Positions 24,725 through 34,316 of a stretch of 64,000 bases of DNA are shown one piece after another; positions within the stretch are counted from its first letter, which is position 1; each line of letters opens with the position of its first letter. Under the pieces are notes generated by a model. The model searched no databases and was not told the DNA's origin. It saw only the letters and a list, made by a program, of their open reading frames with translations. Source of the stretch: Eikenella longinqua (lineage in GTDB: Bacteria > Pseudomonadota > Gammaproteobacteria > Burkholderiales > Neisseriaceae); the NCBI RefSeq assembly GCF_001648355.1, contig NZ_LXSL01000028.1, positions 248,001 to 312,000 of the forward strand, written 5' to 3'. Made by a program: the position numbers and the translations under genes.

Positions 24725-25408
24725 TCACGGCGCCACATTGGCGGGCTGCCTGAAATGGCCAACGATTTCGTGGCGGAACAGGATGTCCTCTTCGCGCGTG
24801 CCTGCGCCGATATTATGGATAATCAACGGTATATCACCATGTTTGCGGTCGGATACGATGCCGATGTGCGGCAGCCCGCTGCCCGCCAACCGCCAGGTAA
24901 CAATGTCGCCAGCGCGGTATCCGTCTTGCGCCGCCCAGCCGTGCCGCGCGAAATAAACCTCCAGATTCGGCACGCGGCGGTGATCGATATTCGGGTCGGG
25001 GCGTTTCAGCCCCCAGCGGTTCGGGTAGGCGGAAAAATTCGCTTTCATGTCTTGGTGAACCAGCTGCTGCAAGTCTATGCTTTGCTGCCGCAGTGCGCGA
25101 ATCACCACATCGGAGCACACGCCTTTTGCTATCGGCACATCGCCCATCGGATAATCCAGCGCAGTATAGGCGGGGTCGTAGCGCACGGTTTGGCCGATTT
25201 GGCTGCGGGCGGCGCGGACGATGGGCGGCGCCTTATCCGCGTTGCCGACCTGTGCCGATGCGGGCGGCGGCATGGTTTCAGGCAGCCGAACAGCTTGGGC
25301 GCGGTCGGCGGGATTATGCGGCGTGCGGGAGGTGTTCGCAAAATAAGCGGCAGAGAGGGCAATGGCAATCAGGGAGGCGGCGAAGCCAACGCGGCAGAGC
25401 AAACGCAT
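24725..25408 (-). CDS. DUF1287 family secreted protein
   Basis: 227 residues with an N-terminal hydrophobic signal or anchor (about 5-25), so probably periplasmic or membrane-tethered. DUF1287 motifs: RYDPAYTALDYPMGDVP, GVCSDVVIRALR, VHQDMKANF, NIDHRRVPNLEVYFARHG and GDIVTWRLAG, with a late HIGIVSD. The Cys/His/Asp arrangement recalls NlpC/P60-type peptidases, but no activity is established. It contains two Simonsiella-type uptake words. Confidence 0.9.
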   Translation of the reverse strand: MRLLCRVGFAASLIAIALSAAYFANTSRTPHNPADRAQAVRLPETMPPPASAQVGNADKAPPIVRAARSQIGQTVRYDPAYTALDYPMGDVPIAKGVCSDVVIRALRQQSIDLQQLVHQDMKANFSAYPNRWGLKRPDPNIDHRRVPNLEVYFARHGWAAQDGYRAGDIVTWRLAGSGLPHIGIVSDRKHGDIPLIIHNIGAGTREEDILFRHEIVGHFRQPANVAP

Positions 25409-25464
25409 AACACAAATCCTTAAAATCGGCCGTTCAAGGCGAAGGCAAGCTGTCGCGTGAGAAC

Positions 25465-25519
25465 AGGCTACCTGAAAACGACGTTGCCGCAGGCAGCAGA
25501 GTTTCTGCGAAGCTTCAAC
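25465..25519. repeat. DUS-linked CTGCGAAGCT repeat (diverged copy)
   Basis: AGGCTACCTGAAAACGACGTTG then AGAGTTTCTGCGAAGCTT. Related to the 61-bp sequence found in inverted orientation around mdh, but its centre has diverged. Lies between kdsB and the DUF1287 gene. Confidence 0.55.
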
Positions 25520-25562
25520 GAAGTTAAACCATATCGGCTTTGCCCAGCCGAGCTATTTATTT

Positions 25563-26342
25563 TCAGCCAGCCTCTTCGGGGTGCCGGGCAAACCAGTCGC
25601 GCACGCGCTGCAAGTCTTCGGCGGTGTCCACACCGGCGGCGGGGGCATTGTCGCACACGGTTACGGCAATCTTGCCGCCGTGCCACAACACGCGCAGCTG
25701 CTCCAGCGATTCGATCTCTTCCAGCGGCGAGGGCGGCAGGCCGACGTATTGGTGCAAAAAGCCGACGCGGTAGGCATACAGGCCGATGTGGCGCAGCGGG
25801 GCGTAGCCTTCGGGCAGCGCGGTTGGCTTGCCGGCGAAGGCGTCGCGCGGCCAGGCGATGGGGGCGCGGCTGAAATAGAGGGCGTTGCGCCGCTGGTCGA
25901 GCACCACTTTCACGCAGTTGGGATTGAGAAACTCGGCGGCATCGGCAATCGGGTGGGCGGCGGTGGCCATTTGCGCGCTGCCGCTGCCGAGCAGATCGGC
26001 GGTGCGGTTGATGAGGGCGGGGTCGATCAGCGGCTCGTCGCCCTGCACGTTGACGGCGATGTCTTCGTCGGCCATGCCCAAGAGCAGGGCGGCTTCGGCC
26101 AGGCGGGCGGTGCCGCTGGCGTGCTGTTTGCCGGTGAGCACGGCTTCGATGCCGTATTCGGAGCAGGCGGCGGCGATGGCGGCGTGGTCGGTGGCCACCA
26201 CCACGCGCTGCGCTTCACTCAGCCTGGCGCGTTCGGCCACGCGCACCACCATGGGCTTGCCGGCAATCTCTGCCAGGGCTTTTTCAGGTAGCCTGCTGGA
26301 GGCGAGGCGGGCGGGAATGATGACGGTAAACGGGGTGCTCAT
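25563..26342 (-). CDS. kdsB: 3-deoxy-manno-octulosonate cytidylyltransferase
   Basis: CMP-Kdo synthetase, 259 residues. It activates Kdo with CTP for lipid A/LPS inner-core assembly. Motifs: IIPARLASSRLPEKALAEI at the N-terminus (an uptake sequence overlaps the RLPEKA codons), NVQGDEPLI near residue 99, and a C-terminal region ending in VDTAEDLQRVR. It overlaps the small upstream gene by four bases (ATGA). Confidence 0.96.
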   Translation of the reverse strand: MSTPFTVIIPARLASSRLPEKALAEIAGKPMVVRVAERARLSEAQRVVVATDHAAIAAACSEYGIEAVLTGKQHASGTARLAEAALLLGMADEDIAVNVQGDEPLIDPALINRTADLLGSGSAQMATAAHPIADAAEFLNPNCVKVVLDQRRNALYFSRAPIAWPRDAFAGKPTALPEGYAPLRHIGLYAYRVGFLHQYVGLPPSPLEEIESLEQLRVLWHGGKIAVTVCDNAPAAGVDTAEDLQRVRDWFARHPEEAG

Positions 26343-26521
26343 GCGTGCAATTCTTCGTCGGTGAGGGGGCGGGCTTCTTGCTCCAGCATCACGGGTATGC
26401 CGTCACGGATGGGGAAGGCGAGCCGGGCTTGGCGGCTCCACAGCTCTTGGCGCGCGGCATGGTATTCGAGCGGGCTTTTGGTGAGCGGGCAAACGAGGAT
26501 GTCGAGGTATTTTTTGTCCAT
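26339..26521 (-). CDS. Trm112/YcaR family small protein
   Basis: 60 residues: MDKKYLDILVCPLTKSPLEY, followed by a short beta-rich part with AFPIRDGIPVMLEQEAR and the C-terminal LTDEELHA. This is the Trm112p-like (UPF0434/YcaR) family, here retaining one of the usual cysteines. It typically sits between lpxK and kdsB in Gram-negative bacteria, as here. Function in bacteria unclear. Confidence 0.92.
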   Translation of the reverse strand: MDKKYLDILVCPLTKSPLEYHAARQELWSRQARLAFPIRDGIPVMLEQEARPLTDEELHA

Positions 26522-26571
26522 GATGGTTCTCTGGTGTGGGAGGGATGGCGTGTTTTCAGGTAGCCTCAAGT

Positions 26572-26982
26572 TTACCAAAACGGCGCGGGCAGTTTGCGCG
26601 AACAAAAATGCACGCCCGGGGCGCGGAAGCAAACGTAGCGGGCGGCGGCGCCGTCGGCGGCCAGGCGGCGGAAGGCGCGGCTGCGGTAATACACGGTAAG
26701 CGGCTGCCCTTGGTAGCTCGGCTGCCAGCTTTGGCGCTCGGCGTCGTAGTCGGCGGAAAACTGGTAGCTGCGGCTGCCGATTTGGTAGCGGAGCGAGCGG
26801 GTGTCGGGCAAGTTCGGGCGCGGCGCGGAATCCACCGCTTCGGCGCGGCAAGGGCGGGCGGGGCCGATTTTGCCGCGGGCGGCTACCTGAAAGCATTGCG
26901 TGTTACGGCTTTGCGGGATGTCGGCCAGCGCGGGCAGCGGCAGCAGGCAGGCCAGGGCGAGCAGGGTAAGGGCTTGGCGCAT
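26572..26982 (-). CDS. hypothetical exported protein
   Basis: 136 residues with a signal peptide ending PALADI. The mature part has four cysteines (TQCF, RPCR, YVCF, HFCS), consistent with two disulfides and so a periplasmic location. Arg-rich, mostly beta. AAGGAAG precedes the ATG. Not recognised. It interrupts the lpxK-Trm112-kdsB order, and a DUS within the gene encodes part of CFQVAARG. Confidence 0.7.
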   Translation of the reverse strand: MRQALTLLALACLLPLPALADIPQSRNTQCFQVAARGKIGPARPCRAEAVDSAPRPNLPDTRSLRYQIGSRSYQFSADYDAERQSWQPSYQGQPLTVYYRSRAFRRLAADGAAARYVCFRAPGVHFCSRKLPAPFW

Positions 26983-27116
26983 AAATCTTCCTTTTGGTTT
27001 GGCGGCTGGCTGTTTTCAGGTAGCCTTGAGTGATATTGGAGGCTACCTGAAAAATAATTCGCATGGCGTGCCGCCTTTGGTTTGCCGCCCTCTCTTATGG
27101 AGAGCGGATAAAGTTT

Positions 27117-28148
27117 TCAGGTAGCCTCAATCAAGCCGGGCAGGCAGCGGCGGATTATGGCCTGCACCAATTCTTCCGGCAATTCGGCGCGCACGGGCAG
27201 CACCCACACTTCCCGCGCGGTATCGGCGGCGAGCTTCACCGCGTCTTTTTCGGTCACGATGTAGCTGTCAGCCTCGGGAAGCCCGGCAACCTGCCAGGCG
27301 GCGTGGTCGGGCAGCGCGATGTGTTGCACAGGCTCGATGCCCAGCCGCGACAGCTCGGCAAAGAAACGCTCGGGCTTGGCAATGGCGGCGGCGGCAATCA
27401 CGCGGCGGTTTTTCAGGTAGCCTGCCGGCAGCAGCTCGTGCGGGCGGTGCAGGCGGTAAATATTCCCGCATTGCAGGCAGCTGCGGCACAGCAGCACTTC
27501 GGGCGGCAGCCGCCAATCCGGCGCGGGGCTCTCGGGCGTGCTGTTGGCCAGCAGCACGGCGTTTACGCTTTCCAGCCGCTGCAAGGGCTCGCGCAAATTG
27601 CCGTGCGGCAGCAAATCCAACCGCCGCCCCACTTCGGCGGCGGGGAACACGGCCAGCTCGAAATCGCGTTGCAGGGCGTAGTGTTGCAGGCCGTCGTCGG
27701 CAATGATGATTTGCACTTCGGGGTGCGCGGCCAAAAGCGCCCTGCCCGCTTCGGCGCGGCGGCTGCCCACGGCGGCGGGGGCGCCGGTGCTGCGGTGCAG
27801 CAGCAATGGTTCGTCGCCGGCTTGGGCGGCGGTGCTTTCGTTAGTCAAAACGTGCACGCCGCGCCCGGTGCGCCCGTAGCCGCGGCTGATGATGCCGGGG
27901 CGGATGCCGCGCTCTTGCAAGGCGCGCGCCAAGGCCTGCACCACGGGCGTTTTGCCGCTGCCGCCAGCTTGGATGTTGCCCACCACCACCACGGGCACGG
28001 GCAGCTTTTCGCTGGGTTTCCGGCCTTTCAGGTAGCCTTCGCGCCGCCGCGCCGCCAATACGCCAAACAGCCGCGCCAAAGGCCGCAATAGCGGCGTGAG
28101 CAGCGGGTTGGGCTTGCGCCAGTGGCGTTCGATTAGGCGGTGCAGCAT
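27117..28148 (-). CDS. lpxK: tetraacyldisaccharide 4'-kinase
   Basis: 343 residues, sixth enzyme of lipid A synthesis; phosphorylates the 4' position of the disaccharide at the inner membrane. An N-terminal membrane-associated helix precedes the P-loop GNIQAGGSGKTPVVQAL. Further motifs are GIISRGYGR, GDEPLLL and IIADDGLQHYALQRDFELAVF. Uptake sequences within the frame encode GYLKGRK and GYLKNRR. Confidence 0.95.
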   Translation of the reverse strand: MLHRLIERHWRKPNPLLTPLLRPLARLFGVLAARRREGYLKGRKPSEKLPVPVVVVGNIQAGGSGKTPVVQALARALQERGIRPGIISRGYGRTGRGVHVLTNESTAAQAGDEPLLLHRSTGAPAAVGSRRAEAGRALLAAHPEVQIIIADDGLQHYALQRDFELAVFPAAEVGRRLDLLPHGNLREPLQRLESVNAVLLANSTPESPAPDWRLPPEVLLCRSCLQCGNIYRLHRPHELLPAGYLKNRRVIAAAAIAKPERFFAELSRLGIEPVQHIALPDHAAWQVAGLPEADSYIVTEKDAVKLAADTAREVWVLPVRAELPEELVQAIIRRCLPGLIEAT

Positions 28149-28172
28149 GTTCGGGCGGCCTCTTGAGCTTTT

Positions 28173-28673
28173 TCAGGTAGCCTGCGGCACGCGGCGGTAG
28201 TGCGCGAAATCGAAGCGGATGCCGTTGGCGGCGGCGGTGTGGCTACTGCGTTCGGCTTCCTGCCAATCGGCGGCATTCAAGGCGGGAAAGAAGGCGTCGC
28301 CATCAATGGTGAGCCGCACTTCGGTGAGGCGCAGGTCGGTGGCCAGCGGCAGAGCTTGGGTGTAAATCTGCGCGCCGCCCATGATGATGATTTCGGGCGC
28401 GTCGGCCAGCATGGCAAGCGCGTCGGCCAGGCTGGCGGCCCGCTCGGCGCCTTCGGCCTGCCAGCCGCCCTGGCGGGTGATCACGATGTTGCGGCGGCCG
28501 GGCAGCGGCTTTTTGGGCAGCGAATCCCAGGTTTTGCGCCCCATCACCACGGGCTTGCCCAGGGTGTAGCGTTTGAAAAAGGCGAAGTCTTCGGCAATGT
28601 GCCAGGGCATGGCGTTGCCGCTGCCGATGCAGCCGTTATCGGCCACGGCGGCGATGAGGGTGATGGTTTGCAT
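28173..28673 (-). CDS. folA: dihydrofolate reductase
   Basis: 166 residues. Reduces dihydrofolate to tetrahydrofolate with NADPH. Motifs: IAAVADNGCIGSGNAMPWHIAEDFAFFKRYTLG, VVMGRKTWDSL, NIVITRQ and EIIIMGGAQIYTQAL. Just upstream of lpxK on the minus strand, and divergent from ribH. Confidence 0.95.
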   Translation of the reverse strand: MQTITLIAAVADNGCIGSGNAMPWHIAEDFAFFKRYTLGKPVVMGRKTWDSLPKKPLPGRRNIVITRQGGWQAEGAERAASLADALAMLADAPEIIIMGGAQIYTQALPLATDLRLTEVRLTIDGDAFFPALNAADWQEAERSSHTAAANGIRFDFAHYRRVPQAT

Positions 28674-28823
28674 GGGAGGCTACCTGAAAATAGGGGCAAA
28701 ACGCCGCCATTGTAACGCAAGCCTCCCGCCTTCACAGCCCCAAAACGCGCGCTTTGGTGTAAAATCCGCTTCCTTTGCGGCGCATGCCGCTTTTGCTTAT
28801 TTCACTACAACGGAGCAGCGGAC

Positions 28824-29309
28824 ATGACCATCATTCCCCCCGACCACCAAGGCGCCGGCCTGCGCATCGGCATCATCCAAGCGCGTTTTTCCAACGAAAT
28901 CGGCAGCGCCATGCTGGAAGTGTGCACCCAAAAACTGGTTGAGCTGGGCGTGCCCGACGGCAACATCACCATCGCCACCGTGCCCGGCGCGCTGGAAGTG
29001 CCGCTGGCGCTGCAAAACATGGCACAGTCGCACAGCTTCGACGCACTGGTGGCGCTCGGCGCGGTGATTCGCGGCGAAACCTACCATTTCGAGCTGGTAT
29101 CCAACGAATCCGCCGCCGGCATCAGCCGCGTGGGGTTGGATTTCAACATCCCCGTTGCCAACGCCATCCTCACCACCGAAAACGACGAACAGGCCCACGC
29201 GCGCATCCAAAGCAAAGCCGCCGAAGCCGCCATCGTGGCCGTGGAATGCGCCAACCTGCTGCGCCGCCTCAACCCCGCCGGCAGTGAGCTGCCCGACGCC
29301 CTCGTTTAA
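28824..29309 (+). CDS. ribH: 6,7-dimethyl-8-ribityllumazine synthase
   Basis: 161 residues; condenses the ribityl pyrimidine with dihydroxybutanone phosphate in riboflavin synthesis and is expected to form an icosahedral shell or oligomer. Motifs: IGIIQARFSNEI, TVPGALEVPLAL, ALVALGAVIRGETYHFELV and an IPVANAILTTENDEQA region. The 37-base gap to nusB is usual for a ribH-nusB pair. No FMN riboswitch seen upstream. Confidence 0.95.
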   Translation: MTIIPPDHQGAGLRIGIIQARFSNEIGSAMLEVCTQKLVELGVPDGNITIATVPGALEVPLALQNMAQSHSFDALVALGAVIRGETYHFELVSNESAAGISRVGLDFNIPVANAILTTENDEQAHARIQSKAAEAAIVAVECANLLRRLNPAGSELPDALV

Positions 29310-29346
29310 CCCCGCGCCGCCCGCCGCACAATCAGGAAAGCCAAAT

Positions 29347-29796
29347 ATGAAACCCAACAAAACCGCCCGCCGCCGCGCGCGCGAATTTGCCGTACAAGCG
29401 CTCTACCAAGCCGCGCTCAACGACCTGCCCGCCGCCGAAATCGCCAAAAACATCCGTGAAAACGAACACTTCGCCAAAGCCGACAACGAGCTCTTCACCG
29501 CCGTATTCTTCGGCGTGCAGGCCAAACGCAGCGAGCTGATGCAAATCATCCGCCCCCTGCTCGACCGCGACGAAAAAGACCTCAGCCCCATCGAACGCGC
29601 CGTGCTGCTGGCCGCCGCCTTCGAGCTGCGCGACATGCCCGAAACGCCCTACCCCGTGATCATCAACGAAGCCATCGAAGTTACCAAAACCTTCGGCGGT
29701 ATCGACGGCCACAAATTTGTAAACGGCATCCTCGACAAACTTGCCGCCGAGCTGCGTCCCCACGACCCCAAGCGCAGCCATAGCGAATCAACTTAA
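29347..29796 (+). CDS. nusB: transcription antitermination factor NusB
   Basis: 149 residues, an all-helical RNA-binding protein that with NusE (S10) supports rRNA antitermination. Starts MKPNKTARRRAREFAVQALYQ, with EIPERAVLLAAAFEL-like region SPIERAVLLAAAFELRDMP and INEAIEVTKTFGGIDGHKFVNGILDKL at the C-terminus. The last five codons and the stop codon (SEST-stop) come from the adjacent Correia-like element beginning near 29780. Confidence 0.94.
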   Translation: MKPNKTARRRAREFAVQALYQAALNDLPAAEIAKNIRENEHFAKADNELFTAVFFGVQAKRSELMQIIRPLLDRDEKDLSPIERAVLLAAAFELRDMPETPYPVIINEAIEVTKTFGGIDGHKFVNGILDKLAAELRPHDPKRSHSEST

Positions 29797-29886
29797 CTTT
29801 CGCTACAGCGTTAGCTCGCCTTGCCGTACTGCTCCGTACTGTCTGCGGCTCGCTGCCTGGTATCGAAAGCCAATTTGATCCGCTAT
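29780..29886. mobile_element. Correia-like palindromic element, copy 2 (overlaps nusB end)
   Basis: 107 bp between ATAGCGAATC and GATCCGCTAT, inverted relative to copy 1. It begins inside nusB and supplies its last codons and TAA. The core is the same, reading CGTACTGTCTGCGGCTCG on this strand. Confidence 0.8.
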
Positions 29887-30245
29887 CAAGCATCCCACCA
29901 TTACAACAGGCTATCTGAAAATTGCCAACCGATTTTCAGGTAGCCTGTTTCGCTGTCATCCCTCCCTTGTTAAAAGCCGTCCACACTTTTCAAGGCTACC
30001 TGAAAAAGAAACTGCATCCCCGCCCCAATTCAAATCTTAACGAAGCCCGCCGGCCCGCCTGTTTTTCAGGTAGCCTGCCCGCCCGGGCCCACTCCCGCCC
30101 CGCCGCTGTTTCATTCCAGCCGCACCCCCGCCCGAGTGCAAGTAAAAAACCGCAAAACGGCAGGCAGCCCCCGCAGCCTATCCATTAAAATAGCGCATCT
30201 TTGATAAGCCCCGCCGGCGCCCCGCGCCGCCCGTTTTTGCAACAC
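29887..30245. other. gene-free stretch before the M23 peptidase
   Basis: No gene found. It holds four to five uptake sequences, including a degenerate copy near 29910 (GGCTATCTGAAAA) paired with a normal one, and a possible -10 (TTAAAAT) near 30185-30191 that may serve the downstream gene. The sequence between is C-rich and has no long convincing frame. Confidence 0.5.
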
Positions 30246-31556
30246 ATGCCCGCCTTATTTGTCCGATTCCTCCGCCTGCCGCGCCGCATCCGCCTGGCCG
30301 CTTATGCCGCAGCCGCCCTGCTCGGCGTTTTCGTGCTGCTTGCCGCCATCGCCGGCAGTGCGAAAACCGACGAACCTATGCAAAGCGCGCCCGTTACCGA
30401 AACGCTACCCGCCGTGCAGGCCAAAGGCAGCCCCGCCGCCACCGGCTACTGGAGCGACGAAGTCGTCCAGCCCGGCGACTCCCTGCGCGACGTGCTCCAG
30501 CGCTTCAGCCTCACCCCCGCCCAGCTGCAAAGCATCGCCCAAGCCGCCGCCCCCGAAGGCAAGCAGCCGCATCTGCAGCCCGACCAAATCGTCAGCATCC
30601 GCCGCGACGCCCAACACCAGCCCGTGCAGGTGCAGTTTTTCAACGACGACAACAACGGCGAAACCCAGCTCGTGGATTTGGTGTATGCCAACCAGCAATG
30701 GCAGGCCAAAATGGACGACGTGAAAACCACCGTCATCCCCACGCTCAAATCCGTCATCATCCGCTCCAGCGGCACCACCGCCGGCGCCATGTCGCGCGCC
30801 GAAATCCCCGCCGAAGTGCGCGATTCCCTGCGCGAGCTCTTCAGCAACCGGCTCGAACTCTACAAGCTCGACGCCGGCGACACCGTGCGCATCTTCTACA
30901 ACGTCAACTACTTCCACGGCCAGCAGATTTCCATGGGCGACATCCTCGCCGTGGAAATCACCCATCAAGGCAAGCTCTACCGCGCCTACTACTTCGGCGA
31001 AGACGGCAACGGCCGCTACTACGACGAACACGGCCAGCCGCTGAAAAAAGGCTTCGAAACCCAGCCCGTGCCCGGCAGCCGCATCAGCTCCCCCTTCGGC
31101 ATCCGCGTCCACCCCGTGCTGGGCTACCTGCGCATGCACACCGGCATCGACTACGCCGCCCCCACCGGCACGCCCATCCACGCTCCCTCCGACGGCGTGG
31201 TCGAATTCCGCGGCCCCAAAGGCGGCTACGGCAACACCGTCATCCTCCGCCACAGCGACAGCATGCAAACCCTCTACGGCCACATGAGCGCCTTCTCCGC
31301 CAACGCCGCCCCCGGCCAGCGCGTGCGCGCCGGCGACGTGATCGGCTTTATCGGCAGCACCGGCCGCAGCACCGGCCCGCACCTGCACTACGAAGTGCGC
31401 CTCAACGGCGTGCCGGTGAACCCCGCCGGCGTCGCCCTGCCCGCCAAACGCCTCACCACCGCCGAGCTGGCCGAATTCCGCCGCCAGCAGCAAGCCGTAG
31501 AACAAAAACTCGCCCAACTGCGCGGCATCGGCAAAACCGTTGCCCAGCTGGATTAA
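30246..31556 (+). CDS. M23 family metallopeptidase
   Basis: 436-residue envelope protein. One membrane anchor at about residues 17-37, then a LysM-like/OapA region (VVQPGDSLRDVLQRFSL), a linker domain, and a C-terminal LytM/M23 peptidase with zinc ligands in MHTGIDYAAP (near residue 297) and HLHYEVRLNG (near 378). Such enzymes cut peptidoglycan cross-bridges; the closest recognised relative is the meningococcal NMB0315-type protein. Start chosen at ATG 30246; a TTG 15 codons earlier is possible. Confidence 0.88.
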   Translation: MPALFVRFLRLPRRIRLAAYAAAALLGVFVLLAAIAGSAKTDEPMQSAPVTETLPAVQAKGSPAATGYWSDEVVQPGDSLRDVLQRFSLTPAQLQSIAQAAAPEGKQPHLQPDQIVSIRRDAQHQPVQVQFFNDDNNGETQLVDLVYANQQWQAKMDDVKTTVIPTLKSVIIRSSGTTAGAMSRAEIPAEVRDSLRELFSNRLELYKLDAGDTVRIFYNVNYFHGQQISMGDILAVEITHQGKLYRAYYFGEDGNGRYYDEHGQPLKKGFETQPVPGSRISSPFGIRVHPVLGYLRMHTGIDYAAPTGTPIHAPSDGVVEFRGPKGGYGNTVILRHSDSMQTLYGHMSAFSANAAPGQRVRAGDVIGFIGSTGRSTGPHLHYEVRLNGVPVNPAGVALPAKRLTTAELAEFRRQQQAVEQKLAQLRGIGKTVAQLD

Positions 31557-31666
31557 CAGCGGCAGCCGGGCTCGCCGCCGCAGCCGGCTGCACGGTTGCA
31601 AGCGGCTTAATAAAAACACACACCACACCGGAAGCATTTAGATTAGAATAGCAACAGCAAACCAAA

Positions 31667-31706
31667 AGGCTACCTGAAACAGCCGCAGCATTTTTCAGGT
31701 AGCCGC
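31667..31706. terminator. inverted DUS pair between the M23 gene and htpX
   Basis: AGGCTACCTGAAA on the left and TTTTCAGGTAGCC on the right, about 100 bases after the peptidase stop and just before htpX. Stem about 12 bp. Confidence 0.45.
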
Positions 31707-31736
31707 CAAACCACCCACCACCCGACCAGGATCATC

Positions 31737-32591
31737 GTGAAGCGCATATTCCTTTTCCTCGTTACCAATATGGCCGTCTTGCTGGCCGTCCGCCTCCTGC
31801 TCGGGCTGTTTGGCGCCAACCCGCAAGACCTCTCCGGCCTGCTCATCCTCTCCGCCGTGGCCGGTTTTGCCGGCTCGCTGATTTCGCTGCTCATGTCGAA
31901 AAGCACCGCCAAGCACGCCGTGGGCGCGCACGTTATCCGCGAGCCGCGCAACGAAACCGAACACTGGCTGCTCAACGTGGTGCAGGCGCAGGCGCGGCAG
32001 TGGAACCTGCAAACGCCCGAAGTGGCCATTTACGAAGCGCCCGAGCCCAACGCCTTCGCCACCGGCGCCAGCCGCAATAATTCCCTGGTAGCCGTGAGCA
32101 CCGGCCTGCTGCGCAGCATGACCCGCGACGAAGTGGAAGCCGTGCTGGCGCACGAAATGGCGCACGTGGGCAACGGCGATATGGTTACGCTCACGCTGAT
32201 TCAGGGCGTGGTGAACACCTTCGTGCTGTTTTTCTCGCGCCTGATTGCCGGCGTGGTGGCCTCTTCGCTGCGGCAAAACCAAAACAGCAGCGGCGGCCAG
32301 GGCGTGTATTTGCTGGTGAGCATGGTGTTTCAGGTAATCTTCGGCTGGATTGCCGGCATCATCGTGATGTGGTTCAGCCGCCAGCGCGAATACCGCGCCG
32401 ACGCCGGCGCCGCCAAGCTGGTGGGCGCGCCGAAAATGATTGCCGCGCTGCAACGGCTCAAAGGCAGCACCGGCGGCCTGCCGCAAGACATGAGCGCCAT
32501 GGGCATCAACGACAACACCCTGCGCTCCCTGTTCAGCACCCACCCCACGCTCGACGACCGCATCGCCCGCCTGCAACGGCTGCCCTACTAG
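31737..32591 (+). CDS. htpX: heat shock protease HtpX homologue
   Basis: 284-residue zinc metalloprotease of the inner membrane that helps degrade misfolded membrane proteins. Two N-terminal membrane helices, the catalytic HEMAH at about residues 139-143, two further helices, and the third zinc ligand region in REYRADAGAAKLVG. GTG start codon, preceded by GGATCATC. Confidence 0.95.
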   Translation: MKRIFLFLVTNMAVLLAVRLLLGLFGANPQDLSGLLILSAVAGFAGSLISLLMSKSTAKHAVGAHVIREPRNETEHWLLNVVQAQARQWNLQTPEVAIYEAPEPNAFATGASRNNSLVAVSTGLLRSMTRDEVEAVLAHEMAHVGNGDMVTLTLIQGVVNTFVLFFSRLIAGVVASSLRQNQNSSGGQGVYLLVSMVFQVIFGWIAGIIVMWFSRQREYRADAGAAKLVGAPKMIAALQRLKGSTGGLPQDMSAMGINDNTLRSLFSTHPTLDDRIARLQRLPY

Positions 32592-32641
32592 CTTCGCCCA
32601 AACAATAAAAGTCTACCTGAAAACCATGCCGGCCGTATCCG

Positions 32642-32836
32642 CTATTTCCCAAACAGCGCCGCCACCATCTCGGCCTGTTCTTCGGTAAACGCGGGCTCGC
32701 CGAGGCGGGCGGCCACGGTGAATTCGTTGGCGAACTGCCGCTGCTCGGATACGGCCTGCCATTCTTTGAGTTTGGCGGTTTTGCCCTGTTTGATTTTGGC
32801 GGCGGCTTGCAGGGCGGCTTGTTTGCTTGCTGGCAT
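32642..32836 (-). CDS. hypothetical small protein
   Basis: 64 residues, Ala/Lys-rich and probably helical, with no cysteine, membrane segment or signal peptide. MPASKQAALQAAAKIKQGK at the start is basic, and the end, EQAEMVAALFGK, is amphipathic. Not recognised. It lies just after an inverted DUS pair that follows purC, and could be the last gene of that unit. Confidence 0.5.
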   Translation of the reverse strand: MPASKQAALQAAAKIKQGKTAKLKEWQAVSEQRQFANEFTVAARLGEPAFTEEQAEMVAALFGK

Positions 32837-32867
32837 GATGTAAACGTTTGGTTTGGTGGTGGAATAA

Positions 32868-32909
32868 ATTTCAGGTAGCCTCAGCTGCTATTTGGGGCTA
32901 CCTGAAAAT
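32868..32909. terminator. inverted DUS pair between purC and the small gene
   Basis: ATTTCAGGTAGCC and GGCTACCTGAAAAT form a 12-13 bp stem with a 16-base loop, six bases past the purC stop. Confidence 0.5.
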
Positions 32910-32914
32910 TTCGG

Positions 32915-33775
<861 letters not shown>

Positions 33776-33964
33776 GATGGGTTGGCGGGTGGGTGGTGGG
33801 AAAACCGATATTTTAGTCCAATTGCCGCGCGGAAAGAATGGCGGGGAGGCAAAAAGGTTGCCGAAGTGCATTTTATGCTTGAGAATGCAGCCCGCATCGG
33901 CAGGCCGGCTGAGCGTGTGCAGTTTTCAGGTAGCCTGCCCTCCCCCACCTTACAAGGAAAAGCC

Positions 33965-34294
33965 ATGAGCAATCTGATTATCGAAGACATCGAAACCGGC
34001 AGCGGCAAAGCCGCCGAAAAAGGCAAACGCATCACCGTGCACTACAGCGGCTACCTCGCCGACGGCAGCAAGTTCGACTCCAGCCTCGACCGCGGCCAGC
34101 CGCTCACCATCATCTTGGGCGTGGGCCAGGTTATCCGCGGCTGGGACGAAGGCTTCGGCGGCATGCGCGAAGGCGGCAAACGCAAGCTCACCATCCCGCC
34201 GGAAATGGGCTACGGCACACGCGGCGCCGGCGGCGTGATTCCGCCCAACGCCACGCTGGTGTTTGATGTGGAATTGCTGAAAGTGCACGATTAA
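33965..34294 (+). CDS. FKBP-type peptidyl-prolyl isomerase
   Basis: 109 residues, a single FKBP domain with no signal peptide, so cytoplasmic. It isomerises proline peptide bonds. Motifs: VHYSGYLADGSKFDSSLDRGQP, VGQVIRGWDEGFGGMREGGKRKLTIPPEMGYG and a terminal IPPNATLVFDVELL. Starts after AAGGAAAAGCC at 33965; the frame extends farther upstream without good support. Confidence 0.93.
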   Translation: MSNLIIEDIETGSGKAAEKGKRITVHYSGYLADGSKFDSSLDRGQPLTIILGVGQVIRGWDEGFGGMREGGKRKLTIPPEMGYGTRGAGGVIPPNATLVFDVELLKVHD

Positions 34295-34316
34295 GCGGCT
34301 TCTTTCCGCACAACAA

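Noticed and set aside
28674..28823. FMN riboswitch before ribH
   Set aside because: Leader is short and none of the conserved RFN blocks is visible.
30405..31637. 410-codon open frame opposite the M23 peptidase gene
   Set aside because: Ala/Gly/Val-rich antisense shadow; the plus-strand peptidase has its catalytic motifs.
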